Source: Aggregatilineales bacterium (GTDB lineage: Bacteria > Chloroflexota > Anaerolineae > Aggregatilineales > Ch27). Taken from it: DNA of 64,000 bases. A program made the position numbers and the translations under genes. The stretch lies in contig JARKNX010000208.1 in NCBI GenBank assembly GCA_029976025.1, positions 1-64,000 of the forward strand, written 5' to 3'. The notes below the pieces were generated by a model, which ran no database searches, had not been told where the DNA came from, and saw nothing but the letters and a program-made list of their open reading frames with translations. Below, one piece after another: positions 8,302 through 17,478 of the stretch. Positions within the stretch are counted from its first letter, which is position 1, and each line of letters opens with the position of its first letter.

Positions 8302-9855
8302 TCAGCTGTCCTTAAGCCGCCCGGACCATTCTTTATAGAGGTTGAAAGTTGGCTGGTAATGCGCTTTGTTGCGCCCGGCATAGGTGTCCATGCCGCGATC
8401 GTTATCGCCCACGCCGATATTGAAAGGCGTGGCAGAAAGCCCCCACTGCAGGAAGCCTGCGGCGCCATTGGATATCCAGAATTCCAGCTTACTCCTGGTT
8501 GTCTCCGCTCGCGCCTCACCAGTCGCCCCCCATTCTTCTACGATCAACGGCATATCCAACTGTCTGGCGATCTCCAGATCGGGGAGGGAGCTTTGCTCCT
8601 CGGCGTTATCCTCGTAGAAATGGACTGTGACAAAGTCGATATTAGGCAAGCCATACAGCCGCCTGCCATAAGCCATGCGATCCAGCCCCGGGCGATCGTC
8701 GGGCGCAACATGGCCGGTGTTGACAAGTCCGGTTGTGATCAGATGAGTGGGGTCAATCGAGCGGATCATATCGGAAGCGGCCCGGGCAAACAGCAGGAAG
8801 ACTTCGCTATCGGCTGGCGTTGCCGGCTGCGGCTGGATTGCGTATTCATTACCCAGTTCCCAGGCGAAGATGGCCGGATGATCCTTATACGCCGCGACCA
8901 CTGCCTCCAGATATGGCAGGTAATTCTCGCGATAGCCTTCCTGATGGAAGTACAGCGTCTTGTCCAGATGCCCCAGGGTGCGAATGTGAAAACGTTCGTC
9001 GCCCGGAACCCAGAAACTCCCCAGCGCGTCATTGAGCACAACAATCGCCAGCATGTCGTAGTGTTGCAGCGTATTCAAGGTCTTACCCAGCAAAGGGAGC
9101 GCATCCTGAAGGCTGACGCTGCGGTGACAGGCGTGCATCCGGACGACGTGCATCCCCATGTCGCGCATTGCATTGAGTTGATCGCTCTGATTTCCTTCAC
9201 TGGCGTAGGGCAGCACATCGCGCCGCGCATAAAACGGCAGCTCGCGCAGATTGGCGCCAACAAAGCGGAAGGGCTTGCCGTCCAGCAGGAACTGCCTGCC
9301 ATTCACCCTCACCCGCCCTTTTACCTGCGGCCTGGTCCCGGCATTGTCCGGCACAATCGTGGGAGGTCTGGCGGACAGCAGACGCTTCCCCGATCGGGCA
9401 TTATACTCAGCGATCCACGTGCTTTCCTGATCGGCCAGTTTGCGCCAGACCCATCCATCCAGGCTCAACTGTCTGACTGCGGCGAGAACCTGGACGGATT
9501 TATCTTTGGTCAGTTGTCCAATGGAATTATCCCCGGCGATTTCGGGAGTCTCACGCAGTCTGACCGTGCCCAGAGCGTAGAGCGTCTGAGGTTCGCTGCT
9601 CTCGTCAACCGGCGGGATTGCTGTGTCAAGCAAACGTCTGCCGTCCGCGCTGTTGGCTTCAGCGACCCAGACATCAGAGTCAGCAAGCCGGCGCCAGGTC
9701 CATCCATCAGCAGTTTGTTCGGCTATATCCGCCAGGACAACCAGCGGATCACCAATGACGAATAAATCAACGATATTGCCATCTTCAATGCGCGGCGCGC
9801 GGCGCGCATTGAGGCGCGGTATCCCGACATAAAACACCACTGTCTCCTGCGACAT
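8302..9855 (-). CDS. SH3-like repeats fused to a glycoside hydrolase family 5-like domain
   Basis: Two similar N-terminal units (ADGWTWRRLADSDVWVAE and LDGWVWRKLADQESTWIAE, within about residues 30-165) look like bacterial SH3 folds. A (beta/alpha)8 hydrolase domain follows (FLLDGKPFRFVGANL ... FAWELGNEY ... LIVEEWGATGE). The Glu after Asn in WELGNEY and the Glu in VEEWGATG fit the acid/base and nucleophile of clan GH-A, family GH5 or a mannanase-like relative. The ORF-track start at 9876 is possible, but the ATG at 9855 has a GGGGG about ten bases upstream and is preferred. No signal peptide or anchor is visible, which is odd for a polysaccharide hydrolase. The substrate is unknown. The gaps on either side (about 165-180 bases) show nothing clear. 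Confidence 0.75.
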   Translation of the reverse strand: MSQETVVFYVGIPRLNARRAPRIEDGNIVDLFVIGDPLVVLADIAEQTADGWTWRRLADSDVWVAEANSADGRRLLDTAIPPVDESSEPQTLYALGTVRLRETPEIAGDNSIGQLTKDKSVQVLAAVRQLSLDGWVWRKLADQESTWIAEYNARSGKRLLSARPPTIVPDNAGTRPQVKGRVRVNGRQFLLDGKPFRFVGANLRELPFYARRDVLPYASEGNQSDQLNAMRDMGMHVVRMHACHRSVSLQDALPLLGKTLNTLQHYDMLAIVVLNDALGSFWVPGDERFHIRTLGHLDKTLYFHQEGYRENYLPYLEAVVAAYKDHPAIFAWELGNEYAIQPQPATPADSEVFLLFARAASDMIRSIDPTHLITTGLVNTGHVAPDDRPGLDRMAYGRRLYGLPNIDFVTVHFYEDNAEEQSSLPDLEIARQLDMPLIVEEWGATGEARAETTRSKLEFWISNGAAGFLQWGLSATPFNIGVGDNDRGMDTYAGRNKAHYQPTFNLYKEWSGRLKDS

Positions 9856-10020
9856 ACCAGTAAGCCCCCGATCCAATCCGCTTTGTTTTCATATGATACA
9901 ACCCCGAAGCTCCTCACAGGGAACATCCCGGACCGGGCGCGGCCCTGTCTATTTGCGGGCAGGCGGCATCTGGCTACTGCTGTGTGACAGGGAATCGAGC
10001 GTAAGATTTCGCGGTGGGGG

Positions 10021-10620
10021 CTAGTCCCGGTACAGACAGTTAGAGGTGATATAGTCGCGCACCCTGTCGGGGACCAGGTAGCGTATCGAACGGCCAGCGC
10101 GCGCACGCTGAACAATAAGCGTAGATGACAGCGCAATCGCCGGCCCTTCGACCAGGATGACGCGCTGGCTGACCCCCGGCAGGAGGGATTCCAACGCGGC
10201 CAGGTCGAGTTTCACGCCCGGCCTGTGCAGCACAGCCAGCCGGCACATCTGAACGAGAGCAGCGGCCTGCTGCCAGTTCGGCAGATCGAGCAGCGAATCG
10301 CTCCCCATGAGGAAGAACCACTCGGCGTCAGGGATCTGCTGGCAGGCCAGCGATACCATATCTATGGAATAGTGCGGCCCTGGCCGATCGACATCGATCC
10401 GCGAAATCTCAAAAGTCGGGGCGTCCGCAAGGGCGGCGGCCAGCATCGCCAGTCGATGCGCGACCGGGGTGATGGCGCGATTCTGCTTGTGCGGGGGGGA
10501 AGCTGCAGGCACGAACCAGACGCGATCCAGGGCCAGAGCATCAGCCAGCACCGAAGCCAGAATGAGATGCCCGATATGCGGGGGATCAAAAGTCCCCCCC
10601 AGCAGCCCTAATCGCTCCAT
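10021..10620 (-). CDS. nadD: Nicotinate-nucleotide adenylyltransferase NadD
   Basis: It joins nicotinate mononucleotide and ATP to deamido-NAD, the penultimate step of NAD synthesis. The 199-residue protein begins GLLGGTFDPPHIGHL, the nucleotidyltransferase motif with (T/H)xGH. WFFLMGSDSLLDLPNWQ and the C-terminal LSSTLIVQRARAG correspond to the mononucleotide-binding loop and the ISSTxIR motif, with Val in place of the usual Arg at one point. The start overlaps the end of obgE by 13 bases, so the two are co-translated. pncB, about 33 kb away, feeds the same pathway. Confidence 0.93.
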   Translation of the reverse strand: MERLGLLGGTFDPPHIGHLILASVLADALALDRVWFVPAASPPHKQNRAITPVAHRLAMLAAALADAPTFEISRIDVDRPGPHYSIDMVSLACQQIPDAEWFFLMGSDSLLDLPNWQQAAALVQMCRLAVLHRPGVKLDLAALESLLPGVSQRVILVEGPAIALSSTLIVQRARAGRSIRYLVPDRVRDYITSNCLYRD

Positions 10621-11873
10621 TCCAGCTCGTATTCGCCGATGAAGACAGTATCGCCAGTCTGTACGCCAGCCCGCCGCAGCGCATCAGTCACGCCAATTGC
10701 ATCCAGAGTCCGTTGAAACCTCCTGATCGCCTCATCATGGTCCCAGTAGGTCATCGCTGCGGCGCGCTCCACCCGCTGGCCGGTCACGTGGTAGGCGCCT
10801 GCCGCATCCCGCGTAATCGTGAAGGGGACCGTATCCTCAAGTTGATACAGGGGCAGCTCAGCCGCTTCTTCAACATAGGTCACTGCGGGCAGCGTATCCA
10901 GCCGGGCAAATATCCGCTGAACCAGGTCCCGCACGCCGAGTTGTGTCGCCGCCGAAATCGCAACAGCCTCGTAGCCGCGCGCCTTGAGCGCCGCGCGCAG
11001 CTTCGGCCATCTGGCCTGCGCCTCCGGCAGGTCTATTTTGTTGAATGCCACAATCTGCGGGCGTTCGCTGAGTCGCTCATCGAAAAGCGCCAGTTCCGCA
11101 TTGATCTGGTTGAAGTCAGCGAGCGGATCAGCGCTCGTACCGTCAAGCAGGTGTACGAGCAGGCGGGTCCGCTGGATATGCCGGAGAAAAGCGTATCCAA
11201 GCCCGGCACCCTTGTGCGCGCCCTCAATTAGGCCGGGAATATCAGCGGCCACAAACGTCCTGAGGTCCATCTCCACCACCCCCAGGCCAGGCTCCAGCGT
11301 CGTGAATGGATAGTCAGCAATCTTGGGTTGGGCATTGCTGATCACAGACAGGAGGGTGGATTTGCCAGCGTTTGGGACCCCGACAATCCCCACGTCGGCG
11401 ATCAGCTTCAGTTCCAGCAGCAGCCATCGCTCTTCGCCCGGCTCGCCTTTCTCCGCGAAGCGCGGCACCTGGTTGCGACTGGTGACGTAACGGGCGTTAC
11501 CGCGCCCCCCGCGTCCTCCACGCGCAACAATGGCGCGCTGACCTTCCGTCACCAGATCGGCAAGTACCGCATTTGTCTCTGCATCACGCACGATCGTTCC
11601 CGGCGGAACCTGAATCAGCAGGTCCTCGGAATCTCTGCCAGTCCTGTTGCTGGTCCCACCGGGGCCGCCGTGCCCGGCCTTGAAATGCACTTTGCGCTTG
11701 AAATGCGAGAGCGTGTTGATATGGGGATCAACGACCAGGATGACGTCCCCCCCCTTTCCGCCATCGCCCCCGGACGGCCCGCCGCGAGGCACATACTTCT
11801 CCCGACGAAAGTGTATCAATCCATCACCACCATCGCCGCTTCGAACATAGATTTTGGCTTCATCGAAGAACAT
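10608..11873 (-). CDS. obgE: GTPase ObgE/CgtA
   Basis: An essential ribosome-associated GTPase linking large-subunit assembly with growth state. The protein has 421 residues. The glycine-rich Obg fold occupies about residues 1-158 (FRREKYVPRGGPSGGDGGKGGDV). The G domain shows GVPNAGKST, DIPGLIEGA and NKID. A C-terminal OCT domain of about 80 residues follows, present only in some phyla including Chloroflexota and Firmicutes. It lies 17 bases after the GbsR-like regulator gene and overlaps nadD, giving a gbsR-like - obgE - nadD unit. Confidence 0.96.
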   Translation of the reverse strand: MFFDEAKIYVRSGDGGDGLIHFRREKYVPRGGPSGGDGGKGGDVILVVDPHINTLSHFKRKVHFKAGHGGPGGTSNRTGRDSEDLLIQVPPGTIVRDAETNAVLADLVTEGQRAIVARGGRGGRGNARYVTSRNQVPRFAEKGEPGEERWLLLELKLIADVGIVGVPNAGKSTLLSVISNAQPKIADYPFTTLEPGLGVVEMDLRTFVAADIPGLIEGAHKGAGLGYAFLRHIQRTRLLVHLLDGTSADPLADFNQINAELALFDERLSERPQIVAFNKIDLPEAQARWPKLRAALKARGYEAVAISAATQLGVRDLVQRIFARLDTLPAVTYVEEAAELPLYQLEDTVPFTITRDAAGAYHVTGQRVERAAAMTYWDHDEAIRRFQRTLDAIGVTDALRRAGVQTGDTVFIGEYELEWSD

Positions 11874-11890
11874 AGCGTCTATTGCCGCGC

Positions 11891-12469
11891 CTATTCAATA
11901 ATGATGCGGCTGACTTCGCTGACATCAAATTTGCCAGCAACCGCACGCTGAAGAACAGAAGTTAGAATGAGTTGAGCGAATCTGAAGAAATGCTCAAGCC
12001 GATCCAGACGAGAGAGGTACAACTCCGCAATTTTCGCATCTTCTTCGCTCATAGCTGGCATGGATTGCCGTAGCTGCTCCGTATTTTCCTGCAGGGTACG
12101 CAGGGCCTGCTCCAGATCGCGAAGCTCCCGACTGCTCAGCACATTGACGACGATCTTCCAGAAATCGGTCTCCGCCTCGTAGAACTTACGGCGGTCGCCG
12201 CGCACCCATACCTCGCGGACAACGCCCATGCGTTCCAGTGTGCGCAGGTTGGTGCTGACACTCGCCTTGGACTTCAGCAAAAAGCTCTCCAGATCGTCCA
12301 GAGACATTGGCTCCGGACTGAGCAGCAGCGCTCCATAGAGCTGGCCCATGACCCTGTTGAAGCCAAAGTACTCGGCGAGTTTGCCCAACCCGTCCAGCAT
12401 GCTGTCGTTGACTGTTTGCAGGCCGCTGCCCAGCTCTCGCCCGCCAGATTGCGGTTGCGGCTCATTCAT
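11891..12469 (-). CDS. GbsR/MarR-like transcriptional regulator
   Basis: The protein has 192 residues and a winged helix at about 35-100 (GFNRVMGQLYGALLLSPEPMSLDDLESFL ... KASVSTNLRTLERMGVVREVW), then RGDRRKFYEAE as the wing and a long helical C terminus. This is the layout of the GbsR family, whose members repress osmolyte-uptake or exporter operons. It lies about 90 bases downstream of the efflux cassette and 17 bases before obgE on the same strand. Control of the efflux genes is therefore a natural guess, but not shown. The effector is unknown. Confidence 0.8.
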   Translation of the reverse strand: MNEPQPQSGGRELGSGLQTVNDSMLDGLGKLAEYFGFNRVMGQLYGALLLSPEPMSLDDLESFLLKSKASVSTNLRTLERMGVVREVWVRGDRRKFYEAETDFWKIVVNVLSSRELRDLEQALRTLQENTEQLRQSMPAMSEEDAKIAELYLSRLDRLEHFFRFAQLILTSVLQRAVAGKFDVSEVSRIIIE

Positions 12470-12558
12470 GCCTGCCCCCTGACGTGATAATAATATGGTT
12501 CAAGCCACGATTTCCACGAACGCCGGACCATAAGATTCTGTATCCGATTGCGACACAG

Positions 12559-13821
12559 CTACTCAAAGCGGAGCGCATCGATCGGGTTGAGGCGCGACGC
12601 GCGCTGCGCCGGATACAGCCCAAAGAATATCCCGATTGTGGCCGAGATGGTAGTCGCCAGAGCCACGCTGCTAAGGCTGACTCGCGCCTCCAGGTCCGGG
12701 AGCGCCAGCCCGATCAGGGTAGTCCCCAGGTACGCCACAACCAGCCCGGCAGTCCCTCCGATCACCGACAGGACGGTGCTCTCCACCAGAAACTGCGACA
12801 GGATATCAGATCGCTTGGCACCGACGGCCTTCCGCAACCCGATCTCACGCGTCCGCTCGGTCACTGTCACCAGCATGATATTCATAAGTCCGATGCCACC
12901 CACCAGCAGCGAAATGCCAGCGATGACGCCAAGAAAGATCGTCAACAGCCCGGTGATTGCGCTAAAGCTCTGCAACAGATCGGCCTGTGTCATCACCACA
13001 AAATCGTCTTCGTCGCGGAAGGCAATGTTGTGTTCTTCGCGCAGGGTCTGCGTGACCTCGGCTACAAGCGCCTCAATACGATCATCGCTGGCGGCCTGGA
13101 TGAGAATCTGCGTCACCGGATAACGGCCGGTCACGGTGCGCGCGCTCTCCAGGCGCTCCTGAGCAGTCGTCATCGGCATGAAGATCAGGTCGTCCTCATC
13201 GCCGAAACTCGTGCCGCCGTACTTGTCCAGCACGCCAATCACGCGAAAGGGCACATTGCCGATCCGGATCGTCTCGCCGACTGGTGAGACGCCAGGCGGG
13301 AAGAGATTAGCGACCGTCGTCTGCCCAAGCACAACAACCCGGGTCTTGCCAAGCATATCGCGCTCATCGAAGAAGCGTCCGACGGCTATGGTTCTGTTGC
13401 GTACGCTGAGATATTCCGGCGTGGTTGCCCGGATGCGCCCCCTGGCCTCGGCGCCCTCGAAAGAAGCGACACGAGACAGGCGCACCTCAGGAATCACGGC
13501 AAGCGCGCTCGGCACGCGAAATATATCGGAAAGCGCGTGGACATCAGCATCAGTCAGAGAGGACCAGGTCGTGACTCTGGCCGCATCCGGGGGGCCGGTC
13601 CCCGATCGATTGAACATTGTTTCCGAGACCACGAACACCAGGTTGGTGCCGATGCCCAGAAACTGCTCTTCCACAAAAATCTGCACCGCCTGGCCCAATG
13701 ATACCAGCACAATAACAGCCGCCACGCCAATAGCAATGCCAAGCGTCGTGAGGCCAGCCCGCAGGCGGTTGCTATCGAGGCCACTCAGAGCCACCCGGAC
13801 ACTCTCAACGGCGGACTGCAC
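12559..13821 (-). CDS. MacB-like ABC transporter permease (second copy)
   Basis: A membrane subunit of a type VII (MacB/FtsX) ABC transporter, 420 residues. An N-terminal helix (RAGLTTLGIAIGVAAVIVLVSLG) is followed by a large extracytoplasmic MacB_PCD domain (about 45-270). Three C-terminal FtsX helices include GIGLMNIMLVTVTERTREIGL and LRKAVGAKRSDILSQFLVES. It is paralogous to the next upstream gene, separated by about ten bases, and shares a 48-base identical stretch with it. With the single ATPase of the operon the two permeases may form a heterodimer. MacB transporters use ATP to drive a periplasmic conformational stroke rather than moving substrate through the membrane. The substrate here is unknown. 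Confidence 0.9.
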   Translation of the reverse strand: MQSAVESVRVALSGLDSNRLRAGLTTLGIAIGVAAVIVLVSLGQAVQIFVEEQFLGIGTNLVFVVSETMFNRSGTGPPDAARVTTWSSLTDADVHALSDIFRVPSALAVIPEVRLSRVASFEGAEARGRIRATTPEYLSVRNRTIAVGRFFDERDMLGKTRVVVLGQTTVANLFPPGVSPVGETIRIGNVPFRVIGVLDKYGGTSFGDEDDLIFMPMTTAQERLESARTVTGRYPVTQILIQAASDDRIEALVAEVTQTLREEHNIAFRDEDDFVVMTQADLLQSFSAITGLLTIFLGVIAGISLLVGGIGLMNIMLVTVTERTREIGLRKAVGAKRSDILSQFLVESTVLSVIGGTAGLVVAYLGTTLIGLALPDLEARVSLSSVALATTISATIGIFFGLYPAQRASRLNPIDALRFE

Positions 13822-13832
13822 AGCGATCCTCT

Positions 13833-15068
13833 CTACTCGTAACGAAGCGCGTCAATCGGGTTGAGCGACGCCGCGCGGCTGGCGGGGTAAATGCCGAAGA
13901 ACAGGCCAATGACGGTGCTTACGGTCGTCGCCAGCGCAACTGAACCGCCGGTCACGCGCAGACTCAGGTCTGGAATCAGCGCGGAGCCTGCCACTGACGC
14001 CAGGAAGCCCAGGCCAATGCCGATCAGCCCCCCTACAACGGTCAGGACCACGCTCTCGATCAGGAACTGGAGCAGGATATCGCGGTGTCGCGCGCCGACA
14101 GCCTTCCGAAGCCCGATCTCACGCGTCCGCTCGGTCACTGTCACCAGCATGATATTCATGATCCCGATGCCGCCCACCAGCAGCGAAATGCCCGCGATAA
14201 CACCCAGAAAGACGGTCAGCAGGCCGGTGATGCTGCCTACAACCGATAACAGCTCGCTTTGTGAGAGGACGGTGAAATCCTGTTCATCGCGATATTCCAC
14301 ATCGTGCCGGTCGGCCAGGATACTCGCGATCTCACTGGCGGCATTTTCCATCCCTGCTTCAGAGACAGCCTGCACCGTAATGAAGCTGACCTGGTAGCTG
14401 CCGTCGCGCTGGCGAGCACGCCCCAGCCGGGTCTGGGCTGTCGTAATCGGCACAAAGACCACCTCGTTTTCGTCGGCAAAGCCGGAGCTTGGCTGCTGCG
14501 CCATGACTCCGATAACCCGAAATGGCAGTGTATTGATGCGAATCGTCTGTCCCACCGGGTCTGTGCCATCGCTAAAGAGGCTCCTGACAACGGTTGTCCC
14601 CAGTACGGCTACGCGGGCGCTGGTTAAGATATCTGTTTCGTCAATGAAGCGCCCGAACTGGGCTTCCCAGCCGCGCACATGCTGGTAGGCCGGCGTAACG
14701 CCTGAGACGGAGATCGTCTTTTCGTTCCGGCCAGATACCACAAGCGAAAATACATCGAACTGAGGCGCGGCGCGCAGGATACTGGATGCCAGCAGCGGAT
14801 TCGTCAGCGCCTCCGCATCGCTCATCGTGAGAAGCTTAATATCGCCTAGCCTGCCTCCCGACGGCGCGGAAGAGAATACAAACAGCAAGTTGGAACCCAG
14901 CGATTCGAACTGAGCGGAGATGAAGTCCTGAACGCCCTGTCCAAAACTCACCAGCGCGATCACGGCGGTCACACCGATGACAATCCCCAGCATGGTGAGT
15001 GCCGAGCGCAATCGATTGGCTTTCAGCCCATCCAGAGCAAGCCGGAGACTTTCCCAGAATGCGGCCAT
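13833..15068 (-). CDS. MacB-like ABC transporter permease (first copy)
   Basis: The protein has 411 residues with the same plan as its downstream paralogue: an N-terminal helix (RLRSALTMLGIVIGVTAVIALVSFG), a MacB_PCD domain of roughly 230 residues and a C-terminal FtsX domain with GIGIMNIMLVTVTERTREIGLRKAVGARHRDI. The ATG overlaps the TGA of the ATPase gene (TGATG), a sign of coupled translation and a stoichiometric complex. Pairwise similarity is strong in the FtsX part and weaker in the extracellular part, which fits specialisation of the two halves of a heterodimer. Confidence 0.92.
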   Translation of the reverse strand: MAAFWESLRLALDGLKANRLRSALTMLGIVIGVTAVIALVSFGQGVQDFISAQFESLGSNLLFVFSSAPSGGRLGDIKLLTMSDAEALTNPLLASSILRAAPQFDVFSLVVSGRNEKTISVSGVTPAYQHVRGWEAQFGRFIDETDILTSARVAVLGTTVVRSLFSDGTDPVGQTIRINTLPFRVIGVMAQQPSSGFADENEVVFVPITTAQTRLGRARQRDGSYQVSFITVQAVSEAGMENAASEIASILADRHDVEYRDEQDFTVLSQSELLSVVGSITGLLTVFLGVIAGISLLVGGIGIMNIMLVTVTERTREIGLRKAVGARHRDILLQFLIESVVLTVVGGLIGIGLGFLASVAGSALIPDLSLRVTGGSVALATTVSTVIGLFFGIYPASRAASLNPIDALRYE

Positions 15069-15916
15069 CAGGTGAATTCCGCCCGCGGGGCATCGTATGT
15101 CTGGCGGAAAATCTCCTCCAGCTCGGCCATCTCCGATGGCCGCTCGACCTCGCCCGCCATCAGGGGAGATTCCACACGCTTATCGGCCACAATCTTCCCA
15201 TCGCGCAGCATGATGACGCGGTCTGTGTGGCGAGCGATAAAAGCGTCGTGTGTCACGAAAATCGTCGTGATCCCGCGCTCGCGATTAAGCTGCTGGAAAA
15301 TGCGCAGCACTTCGGTGCCGCTCTTAGAATCAAGGTTGCCGGTTGGCTCGTCAGCCAGGATGATTGCTGGCTCGGTCACCAGGGCGCGGGCAATGGCTAC
15401 CCGCTGTTGCTGGCCGCCAGATAGCTCGTTAGGCATATGATGCAGACGGTCGCTCAACCCGACAGACTCCAGGGCGGCCCTGGCTCGCTCATGGCGATTT
15501 CCAGCTTTGGAAGCATAGATTAGCGGCAGTTCAACCTGTCGCAGCGCCGTCGTGCGCTTGAGCAAATTGAAGCTCTGAAAAACAAATCCAATCTTCTGGT
15601 TACGAATGACTGCCAGATCGTGATCGCCGGCCTGGCTGATATCCACACCATCCAGGAAGTATTTCCCGCTGGTCGGCTGGTCAAGCGCGCCGAGGATATT
15701 CATCAACGTGCTCTTGCCAGAGCCAGACGGCCCCATAATCGCCACGAATTCGCCCCGGTGAATCTGGAGCGAAATGCCGCGCAGAGCGTTGACCTCAATT
15801 TCGCCCATCTGGTACGTTTTAGCCACGCCCTGCACGTCGATAACGACCTGCGGCCCGCTGTCTTCCTGCAAGTGGGCAACATTCTGCTTTTGCCGGCCAT
15901 TACGTCTGAACAACAT
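15068..15916 (-). CDS. ABC transporter ATPase, MacB/LolD type
   Basis: The nucleotide-binding subunit of the adjacent MacB-like exporter. It shows Walker A (GPSGSGKST), the Q loop (FVFQSFNLL), the signature [15 protein letters not shown], Walker B ([12 protein letters not shown]) and the switch histidine (FVTHD). An ATG at 15916 with AGGA upstream is preferred over the ORF-track TTG at 15949, and this gives 282 residues. A C-terminal extension of about 40 residues ([26 protein letters not shown]) lies beyond the core fold. It is flanked by the adaptor genes (60 bases) and overlaps the first permease gene. Confidence 0.93.
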   Translation of the reverse strand: MLFRRNGRQKQNVAHLQEDSGPQVVIDVQGVAKTYQMGEIEVNALRGISLQIHRGEFVAIMGPSGSGKSTLMNILGALDQPTSGKYFLDGVDISQAGDHDLAVIRNQKIGFVFQSFNLLKRTTALRQVELPLIYASKAGNRHERARAALESVGLSDRLHHMPNELSGGQQQRVAIARALVTEPAIILADEPTGNLDSKSGTEVLRIFQQLNRERGITTIFVTHDAFIARHTDRVIMLRDGKIVADKRVESPLMAGEVERPSEMAELEEIFRQTYDAPRAEFT

Positions 15917-15975
15917 CTCACCCGCTATCCTGTCGCCACGCCTGTCCAATTCAGCCTGGTTTGAGTCGCCGCTGG

Positions 15976-17478
15976 CTAAAAGCCAAACCTTGAAATTCCC
16001 GAGGTCGGAACCAGGACGACGATATCGCCTTCAGAGGCGCCGCTGATGATCTCGCTGTACGTCTCGTTACGCTGCCCCAGAACCACCTCTCGTTCTTCAA
16101 GCGTCCCATCCGGCAGTTGCAGTGTCACATAGGCCCGGCCGGTCCGGCGATCCAGGCGGACGAAACGGTTGCGCACGCGCAGCACATCAGTTACCTCGTC
16201 TACGATCACGGTCGCGGTCGAGCTCATGCCGGCCCGAATCGGGATATCGGCAGGGGCGAGCGTCACCTCAACGCCATAGGTGATTAGCCCCCCGAGATCG
16301 GTTGCCACATCATTGATGCGCGCCACAACCCCCGCGACAGTCTCATCCGGCGTAGCATCCAGGATCACCTCAACCGGCTGCCCCACGCGCAGTTGAGCGA
16401 TATCGATCTCGTCAACAGCCAGCATGATATGGTAGCTGGATATATCAATCAGCTCGACGGCCGGCTGATTCGTCGGCGGAGCCTGCCCCTGAACCAGGTT
16501 AATCCGCGATACGACGCCATCGAAAGGCGCCCTGAGCGTAGCCTGTTCTAACTGGTAGCGGGCCAGCTCCACACCAAGATAGGCCGTCTGTAGCTGAGCA
16601 TCCGCCAGTTGCAGATCGATATCACTGGCTCCCTCCAACAGGCGATCCAGTTGAGCCTGAGCGCTCACCAGTTGGGCCTGGGCCGCCGCCACCTGGCTCG
16701 CATCGGCTGTCGCGCTCTGCGCCTGCTGCAGTTGCTGTTCGGCAATCTGGACATCATATTCTGAACGTGCCACACCCGCCTCAGCCTGAGTTGCGTTCGG
16801 GATAAGGCCCGCCAGGGCGAAAGAGAAATCCGGGATGCTTCCTGACGGCGGCGCAGGCAGCGCCGGGAGATTCAGGCCTTCCAAAAACTCCTGCTGTGCA
16901 ACGGTGCGGTCGCGCTGCATTTGCTGCTGCCAGAGCTGGTTGCGCGCTAATTCAAGCCGCAGCTCAGCAATACGAGTCATTTCGCCGTTGGGGGGGACAC
17001 GGGCCGCCTCCACCTGCGCCCCGGCCGCATAAACCGCAGCCTGAGCGGCCAGCAGGTCAACTTCGCGCGGCTCTGCCGTCAGCGCATCAATATTGATTTG
17101 CTGCTGCTCAAGGGCCAGATTCGCGCTCCGCAGGGCAAATTCGAGATCCCGCGTATTCAGACGGGCCAGCTCCTGGCCGGCCCGCACGGCCTGCCCTTCC
17201 TCAACCATGATCGAGTCCACCTTGCCCGGCAGCGGGAACAGCATATACAACCGGCGGGCCGGGCTGATAGCTCCCGTCGCGCTCACAGTTACGCGGATAT
17301 CGCCCCGCTCAACCGTTGCTGACGCCTGAACTTCAGAAGCCGCCGATACACCGCTGCCGATATCCAGCACTGGCAGGCCTCGCTCCATGCGGTAACGCGC
17401 GAACGAGGCCGCCAGAATCAGCAAAGCGCCAATAACAAGTCCATTACGCAGTCGCCGATACATGCGGGTTTTACTCAC
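15976..17478 (-). CDS. MacA/HlyD-like periplasmic adaptor protein (second copy)
   Basis: The protein has 500 residues. An N-terminal membrane anchor ([19 protein letters not shown]) is followed by a split lipoyl domain ([23 protein letters not shown] ... [18 protein letters not shown]), a long coiled-coil hairpin between about 120 and 300 rich in Gln, Ala and Leu, then beta-barrel and membrane-proximal domains. In Gram-negatives MacA links MacB to TolC; no TolC homologue is visible here. The coiled coil is longer than in the partner adaptor. Its first codons overlap the end of the upstream adaptor gene by eight bases, so the two are probably co-translated and may form mixed oligomers. Confidence 0.88.
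   Translation of the reverse strand: MSKTRMYRRLRNGLVIGALLILAASFARYRMERGLPVLDIGSGVSAASEVQASATVERGDIRVTVSATGAISPARRLYMLFPLPGKVDSIMVEEGQAVRAGQELARLNTRDLEFALRSANLALEQQQINIDALTAEPREVDLLAAQAAVYAAGAQVEAARVPPNGEMTRIAELRLELARNQLWQQQMQRDRTVAQQEFLEGLNLPALPAPPSGSIPDFSFALAGLIPNATQAEAGVARSEYDVQIAEQQLQQAQSATADASQVAAAQAQLVSAQAQLDRLLEGASDIDLQLADAQLQTAYLGVELARYQLEQATLRAPFDGVVSRINLVQGQAPPTNQPAVELIDISSYHIMLAVDEIDIAQLRVGQPVEVILDATPDETVAGVVARINDVATDLGGLITYGVEVTLAPADIPIRAGMSSTATVIVDEVTDVLRVRNRFVRLDRRTGRAYVTLQLPDGTLEEREVVLGQRNETYSEIISGASEGDIVVLVPTSGISRFGF

Noticed and set aside
8269-9765. 498-residue plus-strand ORF opposite the GH5-like gene
   Set aside because: It is a shadow of the opposite gene in GC-rich DNA; no domain, start site or ribosome site supports it.
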